Positions 8,649 through 18,113 of a DNA stretch of 64,000 bases are shown here, piece by piece. Under the pieces are notes generated by a model that did not search any database, had not been told where the DNA came from, and saw only the letters and a program-made list of their open reading frames with translations. Both the position numbers and the translations under genes were made by a program. Source of the stretch: Nostoc sp. 'Peltigera membranacea cyanobiont' N6 (lineage in GTDB: Bacteria; Cyanobacteriota; Cyanobacteriia; Cyanobacteriales; Nostocaceae); contig NZ_CP026681.1 in the NCBI RefSeq assembly GCF_002949735.1, forward strand, positions 7,036,501-7,100,500. The letters are read 5' to 3'. Each line of letters starts with the position of its first letter. Position 1 is the first letter of the stretch.

Positions 8649-9632
8649 ATGAAAGCGATCGTCATGCATGAAAGAGGAGATGCAGAAGTCCTGCACTACG
8701 AAACCTTTCCAACACCGAAACCGATCGCTAATGAGGTTTTAGTCAAGGTTCATGCTGCTACGGTAAATCACACAGATATATTTCACCGCTCAGGAAGGTT
8801 TTTTATTCAAAAAAATTTGCCCCATATTTTGGGTATGGATGTAGCAGGGGAAATCGTAGAATTGGGTACAGGGGTAAAAGATTGGCAAATAGGCGATCGC
8901 ATTGTTGCTACCTTTGAAGCCTTGGGAAGAGAAATAAATGGTGCTTATGCCCAATACACCACCCTCCCAACCAACCAACTCCACCGTATTCCCGATGGAC
9001 TGAGTTACATTGACGCTGCCAGCATTGGTTTAGCTTTCACAACTGCTTGGATTGCCCTATTTTATAACGGTGTGCTAAAACAGGCAGAGCGAATTGCGAT
9101 CCATGCAGCATCTAGTGGAGTGGGAACCTCTGCAATTCAAATTGCGCGTTGGCAGAATGCTCAAGCGATCGCCATCAGTGACAAAAACAAGGCAGAGCGA
9201 TTACATCAACTAGGAGCCGATTTTGTCCTCGATCGCCACTCTCCTGATTTAGTAGAGCAGGTGATGGAGATAACCGAGGGACAAGGCGCTACTCTTGTGC
9301 TGGACTTAGTAGGACGGACAACATTGCGATCGTCTATTAATATGCTCGCAAACAAAGGACGGATTGTTTGTGCTGGGACTCTCAGTGGTGATGTGGCAGA
9401 AATTAATGTCATGGATCTACTGATGAAAAACGCCAGCATTCAAGGTTCATTTGATCTGATTCAACCGCAAGATTTCGACCAAATTTTGCAACACTTCGCC
9501 GACGGAATATTTCAACCTGCGATCGACTCCGTTTTGCCCCTACAAGAAGCAAGTGCTGCCCACAAGCGAATTGAGGACAAACAGGCATTTGGTAAAATTA
9601 TCCTCGTGCCTGAAGCAGAAGATCGCGGTTGA
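8649..9632 (+). CDS. Zinc-free MDR / quinone-oxidoreductase-type alcohol dehydrogenase
   Basis: A 327-residue medium-chain dehydrogenase/reductase. The N-terminal GroES-like half has HAATVNHTDIFHRSG and lacks the catalytic zinc Cys/His set. The Rossmann half has the AASSGVGTSAIQIA nucleotide loop seen in NADPH:quinone oxidoreductases. A GTG at 8634 would add five residues, but the ATG at 8649 is preferred because GAGGA sits 8 nt before it. Substrate unknown; possibly quinones or enones. The gene stands alone. Confidence 0.82.
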   Translation: MKAIVMHERGDAEVLHYETFPTPKPIANEVLVKVHAATVNHTDIFHRSGRFFIQKNLPHILGMDVAGEIVELGTGVKDWQIGDRIVATFEALGREINGAYAQYTTLPTNQLHRIPDGLSYIDAASIGLAFTTAWIALFYNGVLKQAERIAIHAASSGVGTSAIQIARWQNAQAIAISDKNKAERLHQLGADFVLDRHSPDLVEQVMEITEGQGATLVLDLVGRTTLRSSINMLANKGRIVCAGTLSGDVAEINVMDLLMKNASIQGSFDLIQPQDFDQILQHFADGIFQPAIDSVLPLQEASAAHKRIEDKQAFGKIILVPEAEDRG

Positions 9633-9957
9633 AGAAGAATTCAGAATAAAGACCAGCAAATCTATGATTTGCTAGGAGTCTTGAACCCATTTATTCAGAC
9701 GTTCGCAGACTTGCTATCCGTCAGCCATACAGAATACATTCTTCATTTTGACTCCTGAATTCTGTTTTGATAAAACTTAAGAATTTTTTCGGAAATTGTT
9801 AGTCAATTTTCCGGAAAGATTAAAGTTATTATTGTTTCCATAAACACAACTCTTTGTGTAGTCCAGCAAAGCAAATTTGGATTGATTTCCAAATGCTAAT
9901 TGCTGCTATTTGTTGTGACTGAATTTGGTCGATATTTATCTACCAGGAGAAAAATTA
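9633..9957. other. Intergenic region before the cupin/GMC operon
   Basis: No gene seen. AGAATTCAG near 9637 and CTGAATTCT near 9757 form a distant inverted repeat of a type also seen near 55690, and AGCAAATC/GATTTGCT near 9656-9674 makes a small hairpin that could end the MDR transcript. The promoter of the following operon must lie in the last 180 bp. Confidence 0.4.
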
Positions 9958-11031
9958 ATGGCTATTGAAATCTTGCAAACAGATGACCAATACGTACTAA
10001 ACCACTGCACTAAATTTCTCGCCAGAGATAATACAGATCCTCGCCATAACTTTGGACAATTGAGTGATGACGATCCTCGGTCTCGGATTGCTGAACCTTG
10101 GCGATTTCCGATCATTGATAGTTACAGCGATGGTAATGATTTTGTTAAGAGTTATTCTTCCAATGTAGTGACTTTCGTATATCAGCAACCAGGAGCCACG
10201 CCACCAAAAAATGTTGCTGTGATTGGAACCTTTGCCAACCTTTATGAACCAATTCCACTCAAGCCAGTCAACTTCGTTGGAGAACCCACAGGATATTATG
10301 CTTTATCGATTATCGTACCGAAAGGACAATTTCACACCTACAAATTTATCGTCGATGGGCAGGCAATAATAGACCCAGTAAATCCTCAGCGTACCCAGCT
10401 TGACAACGGTCAATTATGGTCGCGATTTTTTACCCAATTATGTACTGAGCCATTGAACTTTGAAGATTGGGAATTTGACATTGTAGCTCGATTAGTAGAT
10501 CATATTTTGCCTTTCCGAACTAAGGAAGGGGAAAACTTTTTGAACCGTTATTACAATTTTTTGGGTAAACAAGATAAACAGGTGCAATACGCCTATGCTT
10601 ATCGTCTAGATGAATCAGTAGGAGCAGCAAACTTTATTGACAACATTTTAGCTAGGGAAGAGAATCATCATTTAATTGATTACAAAATTTGCTTAGGTCA
10701 AATTAGCCGGATATTACGGCAGCGCAATCCCTACGTTGAGCCAAAAGATGTCTCTAAAGAGTTGTACATCGACCTGTATAACGAAATGGCTACAAACAAA
10801 GTTAACGGTTGGAATTATCAGCAATATCAAGAACCCCTTTTCTTCCTGCAATTACTGCGCCGCCACACATTTACAGGTGCATTTTCTCATCCTAAATATG
10901 GTGGAAATGTGGGAGGAACAGGTTGGGCTTATCTATCAGAAAGGTATACAGATAAGAGCGGCAAAACCTTATTTGATTGGCGCAGAGCGATAGAAGCACC
11001 CCTTGGACTTAACAGCGATTATCGAGGCTAA
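9958..11031 (+). CDS. Glucan-binding (AMPK/CBM48-like) domain fused to gluconate 2-dehydrogenase subunit 3-like domain
   Basis: A 357-residue protein. Residues about 65-165 look like an AMPK-type glycogen-binding E-set: VAVIGTFANLYEPIPL, then a Tyr-Lys-Phe strand and VDG...DPVNP. Residues about 175-345 fit gluconate 2-dehydrogenase subunit 3, ending with the family signature FSHPKYGGNVGGTGWAYL. That subunit normally partners a GMC flavoprotein, and a GMC gene starts 23 bp downstream. Usual subunit-3 proteins carry a Tat signal; none is present, so this version should be cytosolic. Start: ATG 9958 with AGGAGA 7 nt upstream, preferred over TTG 9925. The fusion suggests an oxidoreductase tethered to alpha-glucan (inference). 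Confidence 0.75.
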   Translation: MAIEILQTDDQYVLNHCTKFLARDNTDPRHNFGQLSDDDPRSRIAEPWRFPIIDSYSDGNDFVKSYSSNVVTFVYQQPGATPPKNVAVIGTFANLYEPIPLKPVNFVGEPTGYYALSIIVPKGQFHTYKFIVDGQAIIDPVNPQRTQLDNGQLWSRFFTQLCTEPLNFEDWEFDIVARLVDHILPFRTKEGENFLNRYYNFLGKQDKQVQYAYAYRLDESVGAANFIDNILAREENHHLIDYKICLGQISRILRQRNPYVEPKDVSKELYIDLYNEMATNKVNGWNYQQYQEPLFFLQLLRRHTFTGAFSHPKYGGNVGGTGWAYLSERYTDKSGKTLFDWRRAIEAPLGLNSDYRG

Positions 11032-11054
11032 TTGATTTTCCCAGGAGAAGATAT

Positions 11055-12896
11055 ATGCAAACAGAATTTGATGTAGTGATTATTGGTAGTGGCGCTGGAG
11101 GTTCCCCCATTGCCTACACTTTAGTGAAGGCTGGGAAATCAGTGCTGATTCTAGAAAAAGGCCCGCTATTTCGACCCCAGTATCAGAATCCTCAAGGGTT
11201 AAGTGACTTTAAGCGCGATGAATTGTTTGCTGATGGCCCAGAAAAGCGTATCCGCGTTCCTGGAGTTGCTAATCAGAACGAAGCCTTTTATTCTAGCCAC
11301 GTTGAACCAGATATTAACGACGAGCCGCATATCTACAGCGATCCCAATGGACAAGATCGAGCCACAATTGAAGGTTATACGGCTCAAGTAGTAGGCGGTG
11401 GGACTCAACTTTATGGTGGTGTTTCCCTGCGGTTTACCCCTACCGATTTACGCTTACAAAGCTTTAATGCTGGACGTAAAGACTTAAAGAACGATCCGAA
11501 TGGGGATGTGCAGAGAGAAGCGCGTGATTGGCCTGTAAGTTACGACGAGCTAGAACCGTACTATGTGAAAGCTGAATACCTTGTAGGTCTTAACGGTACA
11601 GCCGACAATCAACTCAAGCCTTTTAGTAAGGATAGCTATCAACCGCCCCTAGAACCTAACCCAATTAGCAACTATGCGAAATTTGGTATGGACAAGCTAG
11701 GCGAACAATTGGGTAAAGGTCAGCCGATTAAGCCCTACCGCACACCGCTAGCGGTGATTACCCGCGATCATCAACCTAGTGGACGCAAAGTTCCCAAAGA
11801 TCCCGAAACCATCAAAACCAGTTATGTGAACCGCTTTGGCTGTCCTCTGGGTGTGAAATCAAGTACTTGGGTATCTTTACTTAGCCCGATCGCTAACCAA
11901 CCAAATTTTGAAATTCGGACAAACTGTGTAGTTACTCATCTTGAAAGTGAGGGATCGAAAGTTAGCCGAGTCGTGTACCGCGATCCGAGCGGCAAAACCC
12001 GGTTTGCTCAAGGAAAGTTGGTAATTGTGGCTTGTTCTGCCATTGAATCGATTCGCTTGCTGAAGCTGTCAGGACAGCTGAGTTCCGAATTCAATCAACG
12101 CATCAACCAAAATGATTTATTAGGTAAATACTTCCTTACCCACTGTTTTGGAGGTGCTAGTGCCCTGATGCCCACTCGCAGCGATAAAACCTTAGCCTTA
12201 GATGCTGATTGGGCAACCGATGCTTGCGCCACTGACGACTTTCTCAAAAGCAGAGGACTTTGGGCTGGAGGGGCAATCTATAACAATACTTCCGATCAAG
12301 CCTTGCCTATTTCTCTGGGACGTACCCACGGTAGTCGGGATTTAGACACACTTTGGAAAGGCTTCATCGAAGATACCAGTTTAGCGGCTCAAGGGTTGAC
12401 GGACTTTTTGGACAACAACATGGGTAGGGGTTTATCCGTCAGCTTTATGGCCAATCAAGTACCCCTGAAGACCAATCGAATTGAACTCCATCCCACAATT
12501 AAAGATAAGTGGGGTCGTCCTGTGGCTCACATCATCAAAGAATGGCACAGCCACGACAGGTATCTCATGGACACCTTGGCGGAAATGTGCGGCCAGGTTT
12601 TGAAGTTGGGTGGTAATTCAATTCCAGGCGAATTCAAATTTGAATTTCAAGGTCAAGGTGGCGTGTACCTGGCAGAAAACGCTTTAGCACGGATTGCTAA
12701 CCATATTCTTGGCGGAGCTAGGTTTGGTACTGACCGCAAAGACTCGGTGCTAGACCGCAATTGCAAAGTTTGGGACTTTGATAACCTCTACGTCACCGAT
12801 GGCTCATTTATGCCGACATCGGGAGGCGCAAACCCTACGTTGACAATTCAGGCCAATTCTTTTCGGGTAGCTGACGAATTACTTAAGAGGCTTTAA
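11055..12896 (+). CDS. GMC-family FAD oxidoreductase
   Basis: A 613-residue flavoprotein. The FAD dinucleotide fold is at the N-terminus (VVIIGSGAGGSPIAYTLVKA, then ILEKGP). The GMC C-terminal domain closes with SGGANPTLTIQAN, which contacts the flavin. The catalytic-region His is likely in the IANHILGG segment. Related enzymes oxidise sugar hydroxyls or aldoses (gluconate, fructose and glucose dehydrogenases). It lies 23 bp after the subunit-3-like gene and 4 bp before a cupin gene, so it belongs to one operon. AGGAGA precedes ATG 11055. No signal peptide. Substrate not determined. Confidence 0.85.
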   Translation: MQTEFDVVIIGSGAGGSPIAYTLVKAGKSVLILEKGPLFRPQYQNPQGLSDFKRDELFADGPEKRIRVPGVANQNEAFYSSHVEPDINDEPHIYSDPNGQDRATIEGYTAQVVGGGTQLYGGVSLRFTPTDLRLQSFNAGRKDLKNDPNGDVQREARDWPVSYDELEPYYVKAEYLVGLNGTADNQLKPFSKDSYQPPLEPNPISNYAKFGMDKLGEQLGKGQPIKPYRTPLAVITRDHQPSGRKVPKDPETIKTSYVNRFGCPLGVKSSTWVSLLSPIANQPNFEIRTNCVVTHLESEGSKVSRVVYRDPSGKTRFAQGKLVIVACSAIESIRLLKLSGQLSSEFNQRINQNDLLGKYFLTHCFGGASALMPTRSDKTLALDADWATDACATDDFLKSRGLWAGGAIYNNTSDQALPISLGRTHGSRDLDTLWKGFIEDTSLAAQGLTDFLDNNMGRGLSVSFMANQVPLKTNRIELHPTIKDKWGRPVAHIIKEWHSHDRYLMDTLAEMCGQVLKLGGNSIPGEFKFEFQGQGGVYLAENALARIANHILGGARFGTDRKDSVLDRNCKVWDFDNLYVTDGSFMPTSGGANPTLTIQANSFRVADELLKRL

Positions 12897-12900
12897 CTTT

Positions 12901-14043
12901 ATGGACCCAGCATTTAACGACATTCAAACTAATCCGTGGAACGAGATTTTTAAAGTCGTCTTTTTTCCCGATCGCATTTACCATGCCGAATATCTCAACG
13001 CTACCCGCAGCCCCCGTTACCGTTACAACGTGCGAGAGGTTCGCAGCTACTTGGGGATCAATGCTCTGAAGGGAGAGGTATATTTGGATGGAAAGTTTAT
13101 CAGTAATTTTCTGCGACTGGAATATAGATCCAGTCGTTTAGTAGAGCAAGTACGCGAGAAAAAACGGTTACTCAGTAATGGTGTAATTGCTTGGGTGAAG
13201 CTGTTACCGGAAGATGAAAGCAAGAAAGGAGAAAGCAGGGTAAAGCTGCACTATTGCCCGTGGATTGATGCTTACGAAGTGGAAATTTGGGAAACCTTAG
13301 AAGCTCCTAATACCAGTTACCACGATTTTCAGATTTTGGATCAAATGGGGCGCAATGGGCCAATTACGCGGGTTAAGGCATTTAACCCAGCTTTGCGAGA
13401 TATCAAAGCACTAAAGCAGATAGAATTAGCATTTCGTGAAAACGATCGCAATTTACCCACTGGCTACCAAATTAGCGATGCTGATGCGTGTTGGGATAAT
13501 GACTATTCGCGATCGCACCAAGAACCCCGGACTCAAGAACCCAGTTCACAGCAAAACACCATCAAAGATGAAAACTACCTAATTAACTTCCAACGCGGTT
13601 GGTTCTTACAAGCACCAGACATTCAGCCTGTGCGCTATCGGAATGCAATGATGGATGGCGACAATCCAGACAGAACAGACGACAACATTATTGATATGCG
13701 CTGGATTGTTCAACGGGAACTAGGCGGTTCCAACATCTTCTTCCACGAAGTGACAATTCCTCCCGGCAAAGTGGAAGGCACTCACCAACATATTGGTACA
13801 GAAGAATTGTACTACATCACTGAGGGAGAAGGCATTGCTTATATGCGTGTCGGCGACGATCCAGCCACAGACAAATACCCAACTGTAGAACGTCAAGTCA
13901 TGGGACTGGGGAACCGCGAATTTAAAGAACTCCCGGTGAAATCAGGTAGCATCATTTTTACCAAGAGTGGTGGGATGCATGGCATTCGTAACCCTGGTAC
14001 AAAAACCCTGAAGTTCGTTGCTTTCTTATATCACACAATTTAA
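12901..14043 (+). CDS. Cupin-domain protein, paralogue 1 of the GMC operon
   Basis: A 380-residue protein that starts 4 bp after the GMC stop. The N-terminal half is a beta-rich region of no known name with YEVEIW. The C-terminal cupin (about residues 275-380) has the metal set in GTHQHIGTEELYYITEG (two His and a Glu) and a later His in GGMHGIRNPG, so a mononuclear Fe, Mn or Zn site is likely. The downstream gene has the same layout, including a YEVEFW segment, so they are paralogues. Role unknown; an isomerase, oxygenase or sugar-binding partner of the GMC enzyme is possible. Confidence 0.75.
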   Translation: MDPAFNDIQTNPWNEIFKVVFFPDRIYHAEYLNATRSPRYRYNVREVRSYLGINALKGEVYLDGKFISNFLRLEYRSSRLVEQVREKKRLLSNGVIAWVKLLPEDESKKGESRVKLHYCPWIDAYEVEIWETLEAPNTSYHDFQILDQMGRNGPITRVKAFNPALRDIKALKQIELAFRENDRNLPTGYQISDADACWDNDYSRSHQEPRTQEPSSQQNTIKDENYLINFQRGWFLQAPDIQPVRYRNAMMDGDNPDRTDDNIIDMRWIVQRELGGSNIFFHEVTIPPGKVEGTHQHIGTEELYYITEGEGIAYMRVGDDPATDKYPTVERQVMGLGNREFKELPVKSGSIIFTKSGGMHGIRNPGTKTLKFVAFLYHTI

Positions 14044-14074
14044 TTTTCGTACCTAATTCTGAACAACTGTTGCT

Positions 14075-15325
14075 ATGTTTATTGTTCATTCTGACAGTGT
14101 TTTTAAAGTCGATCCCAATACCCCGCCTGACTATAATCGGGGTAATCCGTTGCTGAAGTTGCTGAATTTTCTCGAACGCGCCCAACTTGCCGCTGAACGT
14201 GAATTCTATTTAACAGGGGAGTCGCAATACCTATTTCCTTATGAGTCTCTAGTTTTATATGGGCCTCAGGGGAATGATGCGAATATTCTCGACCCAACTG
14301 TGCAGGATAATAAAACAGATTTCCAAAAGCAAAATGTCAAGGATTTTGTTAGTACCGATACCTTTTTAATTCGGGGTTTGGTGACTGTGGGAGACTGGAC
14401 GGGGCCGTTTTTGCGAGTTTCTTATCGTGGCGGCCCTGACACTAAGCTATCTATTGCTGCTAACCATAAATTGGGGGAAAAGATTAAACTCTGGATTAAA
14501 GTCGCAGGTGTGGCAACTCCAGCGTTGATTTTGGTGCCGTATAATCCCTTAAGCGATCGCTATGAAGTAGAGTTTTGGGGTTATCCAGGCAACGATCTGC
14601 GAAATCAACTAGACGATAAAGGACGCAATGCCCTAGATCGCGGCGAACTCCAGGTAAGAAATGATTTAGTACATGGCAGCATAGCAGACTTCAACCGGGA
14701 AGCATTAAGCGATCGCTATATACTAGATGTCGCCCCCACAAATACCATGCATCCTATATTACCTCTGCATGTAGAGCTTGCTTGGGCAGACTTTAGCGAG
14801 AAAATTTGGGACTCCCAAAATGGGGCAAACTACCAGTACGAATTCAACATGATTGTCCGGGGATGGGATCACTTTTTAGGAACAGGTATCAGTCCTAATC
14901 CTCACGGTGGTATTGGCTTTTTAGAGTATCGTAATTTAATGTCTAATTATGGGCGCTACTCTAGTAAACCGGAATTGGGCCGCCAGTTAAACTCATGGAA
15001 CTTCAACGCCTTTGGTACTAAGAATCATGGCAACGGTTTTGAACGATTCTTTGCCGTAGATTACATGGATTTGCACGTTCTCAATGCTAGTTGTGGGATT
15101 GGTTTACATCGCCATCGTGATAACCAGGAAGTTTTTCTGATGATGGATGGCCAAGGCTTTATGGTAGTAGGTGATTGGTGCAAAATGCCAGAGCGAGAAC
15201 GCTGCTTTGAAATCCGTACACTACAAGCCGGACACTTTGCCATGCTCAAAGGTGGTAATCTTCACGCTTTAATGAATGCTACCGATGAACAAGTTTCGCT
15301 GTTTATGTTTGGGGGATATGATTAG
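14075..15325 (+). CDS. Cupin-domain protein, paralogue 2 of the GMC operon
   Basis: A 416-residue protein starting 31 bp after paralogue 1. Its middle has the shared beta segment (FLRVSYR ... LWIKV ... YEVEFW). The C-terminal cupin keeps a full metal set: GLHRHRDNQEVFLMMDG (two His and Glu) and a His in GGNLHALMN. Keeping both cupin sites intact argues that two distinct or hetero-oligomeric cupins are needed. Last gene of the four-gene operon, followed by a stem at 15346-15402. Function not known. Confidence 0.75.
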   Translation: MFIVHSDSVFKVDPNTPPDYNRGNPLLKLLNFLERAQLAAEREFYLTGESQYLFPYESLVLYGPQGNDANILDPTVQDNKTDFQKQNVKDFVSTDTFLIRGLVTVGDWTGPFLRVSYRGGPDTKLSIAANHKLGEKIKLWIKVAGVATPALILVPYNPLSDRYEVEFWGYPGNDLRNQLDDKGRNALDRGELQVRNDLVHGSIADFNREALSDRYILDVAPTNTMHPILPLHVELAWADFSEKIWDSQNGANYQYEFNMIVRGWDHFLGTGISPNPHGGIGFLEYRNLMSNYGRYSSKPELGRQLNSWNFNAFGTKNHGNGFERFFAVDYMDLHVLNASCGIGLHRHRDNQEVFLMMDGQGFMVVGDWCKMPERERCFEIRTLQAGHFAMLKGGNLHALMNATDEQVSLFMFGGYD

Positions 15326-15345
15326 TGTAACTTTGATAACATTAT

Positions 15346-15402
15346 GGACTTCCAACAAATAAATTATCTAATCTTGTGGGGTATTTTTTTATTTGGAAGT
15401 CC
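15346..15402 (+). terminator. Stem-loop after the cupin/GMC operon
   Basis: GGACTTCCAA (15346-15355) pairs with TTGGAAGTCC (15393-15402); the flanking AAATAAA and TTTATT extend the stem. A T-run lies inside the loop rather than after the stem, so it is a plausible but not classical terminator. The remaining space to 15817 shows no gene. Confidence 0.45.
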
Positions 15403-15817
15403 CTAACGAAAACAGAATTAGATTCTTTGTCGGCATTCCCAGTTATTCAGAATATTTTTAAATATTCTCAGCAACTACGGAAGAATCTAAAGAGTGACAA
15501 GTAATACCTAGTCTATTTGAGATTTAATCTGACCAGAATTAAACGCCACAAGCAATGTGGAGATTTTTGTATAGTAGCGCAGAGAATTAATGATTACTCT
15601 GCGTTATTTTGTGTGAAAAAACAGTACAAGCCCTGTACGCTGGAAATTTTACCCACTAAGGTGCGACAGTTAAGCTAATGCGCGTCTAAATTGCATATTT
15701 TTCGTTAAGACTGTCATTTGTCATTGGTTCTTCACAAAGGACAAGTTTCACGAATAAATAAGCAATTAAAATGTGTCACAGCCTAGCAATAATTGCAGTT
15801 TGCTCCAGAAGCTTAGT

Positions 15818-16867
15818 ATGACAAAGGCATTCCCAAGCATAGCAAGGCGCTTGAAAAATATAGGAATCAAGTTGTTGAACATGGGAACCTTCCTAATAAC
15901 CCGTTTTATCGAAAACTGGAAACGCTACTTCTTGGGTGACACTGTTGATGTCAGCCCTTCCCCCTCACCCTCCTTTGATGTGCGTCCTTCCTTAGCGGGC
16001 CCAGTCCTGAGTTTGGGAGGGGGTGGCCCCGATGTCGATGATGCTATCCAGTGGATGATTAACCAAGTTAGGGGAGGTAGTAACTCCGCTACCAAGGTTA
16101 ATGTTGTAGTTCTCCGCACGAATGGTAATCACGATTACAATCGGCTAATTTATGCCATGAAGGGTGTAAACTTTGTGGAAACTCTTCTGATTCGCAATAG
16201 AGAAGAAGCAAACAAAGCCGAGATTTTTGAAAAAATCAAAAAAGCTGATGTAGTTTTCTTTGCTGGCGGCGACCAATGTCAATACATCCGCAACTGGAAA
16301 GATACCAAGCTTGAAGCTGCCGTTAAGTCAGTTTATCTTAAGGGAGGCGGTGTTGGTGGTACTAGTGCGGGGGCGATGATCCAAAGTGATTGTGTCTATG
16401 ATGCTTGTGCTTCTTCTGAAAAAGGCATTGAAACTAGAGATGCACTCGAAGATCCTTACCGGGACATTACTTTTACTTACAACTTTTTCAATTGGAGTAA
16501 TTTAAAAGGAACTATCGTAGATACACACTTCGATAGGCGGGAAAGAATGGGCCGAATTATGGCTTTCATTGCCCGTCAAATTAAGGATGGTATATCTAGC
16601 AGTGTTTTAGGCATCGCGGTTAGTGAAAGTACATCGGTTCTTGTGGATAAAAACGGTTTGGTGAAAGTTATGGGTAGGGGTGCGGCATACTTTGTACTTG
16701 GCAATCATCCGCCAGAAGTATGCGAACCGCGAACGCCTTTGACCTTTTCTAATTACAAAATTTGGAGAGTTCGCAGTGGCGACACCTTTAACTTAAGAAA
16801 CAGACCAACCTCTGGGTACTATCTCAGAAGTGTTAAAAGGGGACGGATTGATTCAAATCCTTATTGA
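15818..16867 (+). CDS. Cyanophycinase-like serine peptidase (family S51)
   Basis: About 349 residues from ATG 15818 (weak AGAAG upstream); a GTG at 15773 would add 15. The peptidase S51 nucleophile elbow is GTSAGA with Ser183; VVFFAGGDQCQYI and DTHFDRRERMGR supply conserved cyanophycinase-type segments. S51 enzymes cleave peptides after Asp or the beta-Asp-Arg bonds of cyanophycin. True CphB is about 270 residues; this one has an N-terminal extension of about 60 residues with a Pro/Ser-rich stretch. It follows the cupin operon by 490 bp with a stem between, so co-transcription is unlikely. Cyanophycin as substrate is unproven. Confidence 0.78.
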   Translation: MTKAFPSIARRLKNIGIKLLNMGTFLITRFIENWKRYFLGDTVDVSPSPSPSFDVRPSLAGPVLSLGGGGPDVDDAIQWMINQVRGGSNSATKVNVVVLRTNGNHDYNRLIYAMKGVNFVETLLIRNREEANKAEIFEKIKKADVVFFAGGDQCQYIRNWKDTKLEAAVKSVYLKGGGVGGTSAGAMIQSDCVYDACASSEKGIETRDALEDPYRDITFTYNFFNWSNLKGTIVDTHFDRRERMGRIMAFIARQIKDGISSSVLGIAVSESTSVLVDKNGLVKVMGRGAAYFVLGNHPPEVCEPRTPLTFSNYKIWRVRSGDTFNLRNRPTSGYYLRSVKRGRIDSNPY

Positions 16868-16891
16868 TTTGGGAATGGAGAATGAGGAATT

Positions 16892-17116
16892 GGGAGTTAA
16901 AACTTGAAGGTTGAGCCTCAGAAGCTCAACTTTCACCCTCAGAAGCTCAACGTCCACCCTCAGAAGCTCAATTTCCACCCTCAGAAGCTCAACGTCCACC
17001 CTCAGAAGCTCAACGTCCACCCTCAGAAGCTCAACGTTCACCCTCAGAAGCTCAACGTCCACCCTCAGAAGCTCAACGTTCACCCTCAGAAGCTCAATTT
17101 CTAAGTTTTAACTCCC
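16892..17116. repeat. 21-bp tandem array bracketed by a 14-bp inverted repeat
   Basis: Nine copies of a 21-bp unit, consensus CCTCAGAAGCTCAACGTCCAC, run from about 16917 to 17105, varying at two or three positions (AACGTCC, AACGTTC, AATTTCC, AACTTTC). GGGAGTTAAAACTT (16892-16905) and AAGTTTTAACTCCC (17103-17116) are perfect inverted repeats on either side. The array is open in several frames on both strands, but the short ORFs there have no homology signature and no ribosome sites. 21 bp is two helical turns, so every unit presents the same face of the DNA. Confidence 0.9.
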
Positions 17117-17146
17117 CCTCCCCAATGCCCAATACTCCTCTACTTT

Positions 17147-17887
17147 TTACCAGGGAACTACACCATTCTCATCAAAAAACCCGCCGCTAGAGCCATCATC
17201 AGGTAGAGTAGCAAGTTTCACTGCTGCGATCGCTCCTTGCTCAACAGTGCGATACCCTTGATATTGATTAATGTCAGTTGCTGTGAAACCAGGGTCAGCA
17301 GCATTGACTTTAATCGAGGTATCTTTAAGTTCAGCAGCCAACAGAACTGTGATAGCATTCACCACTGTTTTTGATGAGTTATATGCAAGAAACTTAAAAT
17401 TAGCGAACTCATAATTTGGGTCAGAATTCTGAGTCAGAGAACCTAAACCACTTGATAAATTAACTATTCGCCCTGCTGTTGACTTCTTTAAAAGTGGCAA
17501 CAGGGCTTTTGTAACTGCAAACACTCCAAATACATTGGTTTCATAGGTTTGTCGCAGTGTTTCAATCTCAACTTGACTGGGTGGAAGGCGATCGCCTTCA
17601 GCTAGTATCCCAGCATTGTTTACAAGAATGTCAAGTTTTCCAAATTCGCTCTCGATTTGTTGAGCCGTAGAGTCGATTGTTTTTTGAGCGATGACATCAA
17701 GTTGAACCGATCGAGCATCAATCTCATTTAAACGAAGTTGATTCGCCGCTTCTTCACCACGTTTTATATCTCTTGCACCAACCAGAACAGTAGCACCTCT
17801 AGAACCTAATTGGCGGGCAATCTCATAGCCGATACCTTTGTTTGCACCTGTAATTAGCGCAACTTTGCCTTTTAAATCTTCTGACAT
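17147..17887 (-). CDS. Short-chain dehydrogenase/reductase (carbonyl-reductase-like)
   Basis: A 246-residue classical SDR: TGANKGIG at 13-20 binds NAD(P), NNAG is at 90-93, and the catalytic set is Ser145 or Ser146, Tyr169 and Lys173 (YNSSK). The long insertion before Tyr169 and the C-terminal GGFFDENGVVPW resemble plant and animal carbonyl-reductase-like SDRs that use NADPH. GAGAGG precedes ATG 17887. Cytosolic; the substrate cannot be told from sequence. It is separated from the divergent aldo/keto reductase by 226 bp. Confidence 0.88.
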   Translation of the reverse strand: MSEDLKGKVALITGANKGIGYEIARQLGSRGATVLVGARDIKRGEEAANQLRLNEIDARSVQLDVIAQKTIDSTAQQIESEFGKLDILVNNAGILAEGDRLPPSQVEIETLRQTYETNVFGVFAVTKALLPLLKKSTAGRIVNLSSGLGSLTQNSDPNYEFANFKFLAYNSSKTVVNAITVLLAAELKDTSIKVNAADPGFTATDINQYQGYRTVEQGAIAAVKLATLPDDGSSGGFFDENGVVPW

Positions 17888-18113
17888 CTTAGCCTCTCTA
17901 TTTTGATAAACACTGATACTTTTTACTATTTTCGAGCAAGTCTAGTGTATATGTAGTGTGTATCAACACAACATTTATGATTTAGTAATCTTACAGAAGT
18001 CGTGATTGGCTGTCGTGTTTCCACTAGTAGTGATTCACACTTCAGATAGCGGTTAAGAAAATATTTGCGGCTTACACTAGCAATTGACTCAAAAATCATT
18101 GAAGAAGGTAGAT

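Noticed and set aside
16853..17111. Three overlapping ORFs of 66-76 codons on both strands with repeated LLRV/QKLNVHP/LRSST peptides
   Set aside because: They are translations of the 21-bp tandem repeat, which is open in several frames because 21 is a multiple of three; no ribosome site or family signature.
16892..17116. CRISPR array
   Set aside because: Units are contiguous 21-mers with no unique spacers, and no cas genes are present.
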